From NCBI GenBank assembly GCA_009617715.1, contig VTFK01000008.1, positions 930,001 to 994,000 of the forward strand: a stretch of 64,000 nucleotides of DNA, written 5' to 3'. Of the stretch, positions 62,930-64,000 are shown one piece after another. Origin of the DNA: Plectrocnemia conspersa. Taxonomy: Eukaryota; Arthropoda; Insecta; Trichoptera; Polycentropodidae. The notes beneath the pieces were generated by a model. It saw only the letters and a list, made by a program, of their open reading frames with translations, searched no databases and was not told the DNA's origin. Every line of letters begins with the position of its first letter. The stretch's first letter is position 1. The translations under genes were made by a program, and so were the position numbers.

Positions 62930-63090
62930 TAGTTCGCGTAGGTGGTTGGGTCTACGCCGCTACGCCGTAGGCCATGCGGGTACATGAAGCCGTAGACAGG
63001 TGTAGGCTTTGTGCGTTACGTGATAATGTTCCCTGTCTATTCGGCGGCGCGATAATCTCATCGGCCATTAAATACGCCGCTTATTTCAAT
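62930..63090. promoter_or_regulatory. Short CpG-rich intronic island
   Basis: GTCTACGCCGCTACGCCGTAGG and GAAGCCGTAGACAGGTGTAGG contain repeated (G)CCGTAG motifs on both strands, followed by TCGGCGGCGCGATAATC. The island is small and ends abruptly. A Snail-type CAGGTG lies at about 62997. Confidence 0.3.
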
Positions 63091-63879
63091 ATTATGGCAT
63101 ATCAAATACGCCATTTTGTATGCATTACCTATTACTATTTTACAAAACGATATGTTATATTATGCAACACTACATTGAATCGAGAATTGAATAATATAGA
63201 GATATGTTAATATAATTATTTGTGATTAGTCAATACGATCTTTAGAAATCATTTATAGCTTTGAAATTTAATTATCTGGTTGAATAGCATACTAATAAAT
63301 TTTTCACAGCTTTAAACTATACCTATATATTGTCAAATATGGGAGTTGAATGTGGTATGAATTGGGGTTAAAAAGTATATAAAAAAGACTTGCTAAACTG
63401 GCAATTTGTTGAGCGTGTATGACATATTAACTAGGATTTAATTATTATTTAATAATACAAAATAATATTTTTTGCCATATAATTTATATAAAATTATGTA
63501 TTTAATAACTTTTGTATTGTATTTAATGTCAATTCATATAAGAACTAAAATGTATTCGATTGAAATAACATTTAAGAGTTTAGTTTTAAAAGTCAAAGAA
63601 TTTTAATAAGAATGATTAAAAAAATCTGTACTGAATGTGAATTAGTTAAAAGTATTATATTATGATTCAGGCTAGAAGTTTTCGGTGAGTTTCCAAAAAC
63701 ATGGTATGGACTATTTTATTTCTGTAACATTTTAATTCAATATATTTATAGTACTTTTATAACGTACGAATTTCATGTTTATGAGACATTATGCTTAACG
63801 CGATCAAAACAAAGGGCAATTAATTTGATCGGTTTAGTGTTGTTGTAAATCTAGTATAGATTTTGATAATTGTTATGGA

Positions 63880-64000
63880 GGAAAATGGCCTGTCTGGCAA
63901 TAAACATTGACCTTCTTCAGGGTGTGTTTTCGGGGGTGTACGCAGGGGCGTCGCCGGCGTCGGAAGCAGTTTCGGTGGCCGAAACGCTTTAACGGCCCGT
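63880..64000. promoter_or_regulatory. Start of a CpG-rich island at the window end
   Basis: Composition jumps to GC-rich in the last 100 bases (GGGGCGTCGCCGGCGTCGG) and includes a perfect 7-bp hairpin GTTTCGG-TGG-CCGAAAC at 63969-63985. It is cut by the window edge, so it could be a further intronic enhancer or lead to the next exon. Confidence 0.35.

Larger units (their letters stand above)
52559..64000 (+). other. HGTX: HGTX intron 1 (5' part, at least 11.4 kb)
   Basis: The intron opens with GTAAGT. No frame to the end of the window encodes the NK6 homeodomain ([20 protein letters not shown] or WFQNRRTKWRKK). The intron is AT-rich and contains diverged tandem arrays and several GC-richer islands listed separately. 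A long first intron with regulatory islands fits a developmental gene. Confidence 0.7.

Noticed and set aside
52559..64000. Homeobox exon of HGTX within the window
   Set aside because: I looked for codons of [25 protein letters not shown] and WFQNRRTKWRKK and found none in the intron shown.
1..64000. CRISPR arrays, bacterial operons or telomeric TTAGG arrays
   Set aside because: No regularly spaced identical repeats, no operon-like gene packing and no TTAGG runs are present; the DNA is eukaryotic nuclear sequence.

Overview
The window looks like nuclear DNA of an insect. It is strongly AT-rich with long non-coding stretches, has intron-bearing genes, and carries decayed mariner, Tigger, hAT, piggyBac-like and non-LTR elements plus tRNA-derived SINEs. 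The only gene I can name, an NK6-class homeobox gene, is closest in motif wording to arthropod HGTX/Nkx6. I cannot fix the order from sequence alone.

Layout. Bases 1-162 are the last coding stretch of an unrecognised plus-strand gene, followed by an AATAAA signal at 215-220. From about 220 to 51,480 there is no protein-coding gene I can defend. This roughly 51-kb desert is AT-rich background broken by some twenty GC- and CpG-richer islands of 150-700 bp. They carry homeodomain cores, E-boxes, CCAAT boxes, an octamer and short palindromes, and resemble the conserved regulatory islands that flank developmental transcription factor genes. Between them lie old transposon pieces: two hAT-type MITEs with intact 8-bp target duplications (2600-2905 and 36951-37189), a third possible hAT MITE (15414-15610), a TTAA-flanked piggyBac-like MITE (50561-51085), a hairpin MITE (9961-10140), mariner/Tc1 pieces (5482-5670, 20670-20800, 36590-36700, 47870-48140), a Tigger/pogo tail (26365-26565), a LINE reverse-transcriptase tail (29370-30262), and SINEs (34498-34680, 48905-49150).

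The HGTX/Nkx6 promoter and 5' UTR occupy about 51,480-52,098. Coding exon 1 runs 52,099-52,558 and encodes the N-terminal repression half of the protein, with the PLAALHSM, GIDTILSRP and LYWPGF...WRDRL motifs, ending at a GTAAGT donor. The rest of the window (52,559-64,000) is the first part of a very long intron 1. It contains several diverged tandem repeat arrays and further GC-rich islands. The homeobox exons are not in view. The simplest reading is one developmental regulator with a large upstream and intronic cis-regulatory domain. Nothing here shows an operon-like system, a CRISPR array or an intact mobile element.
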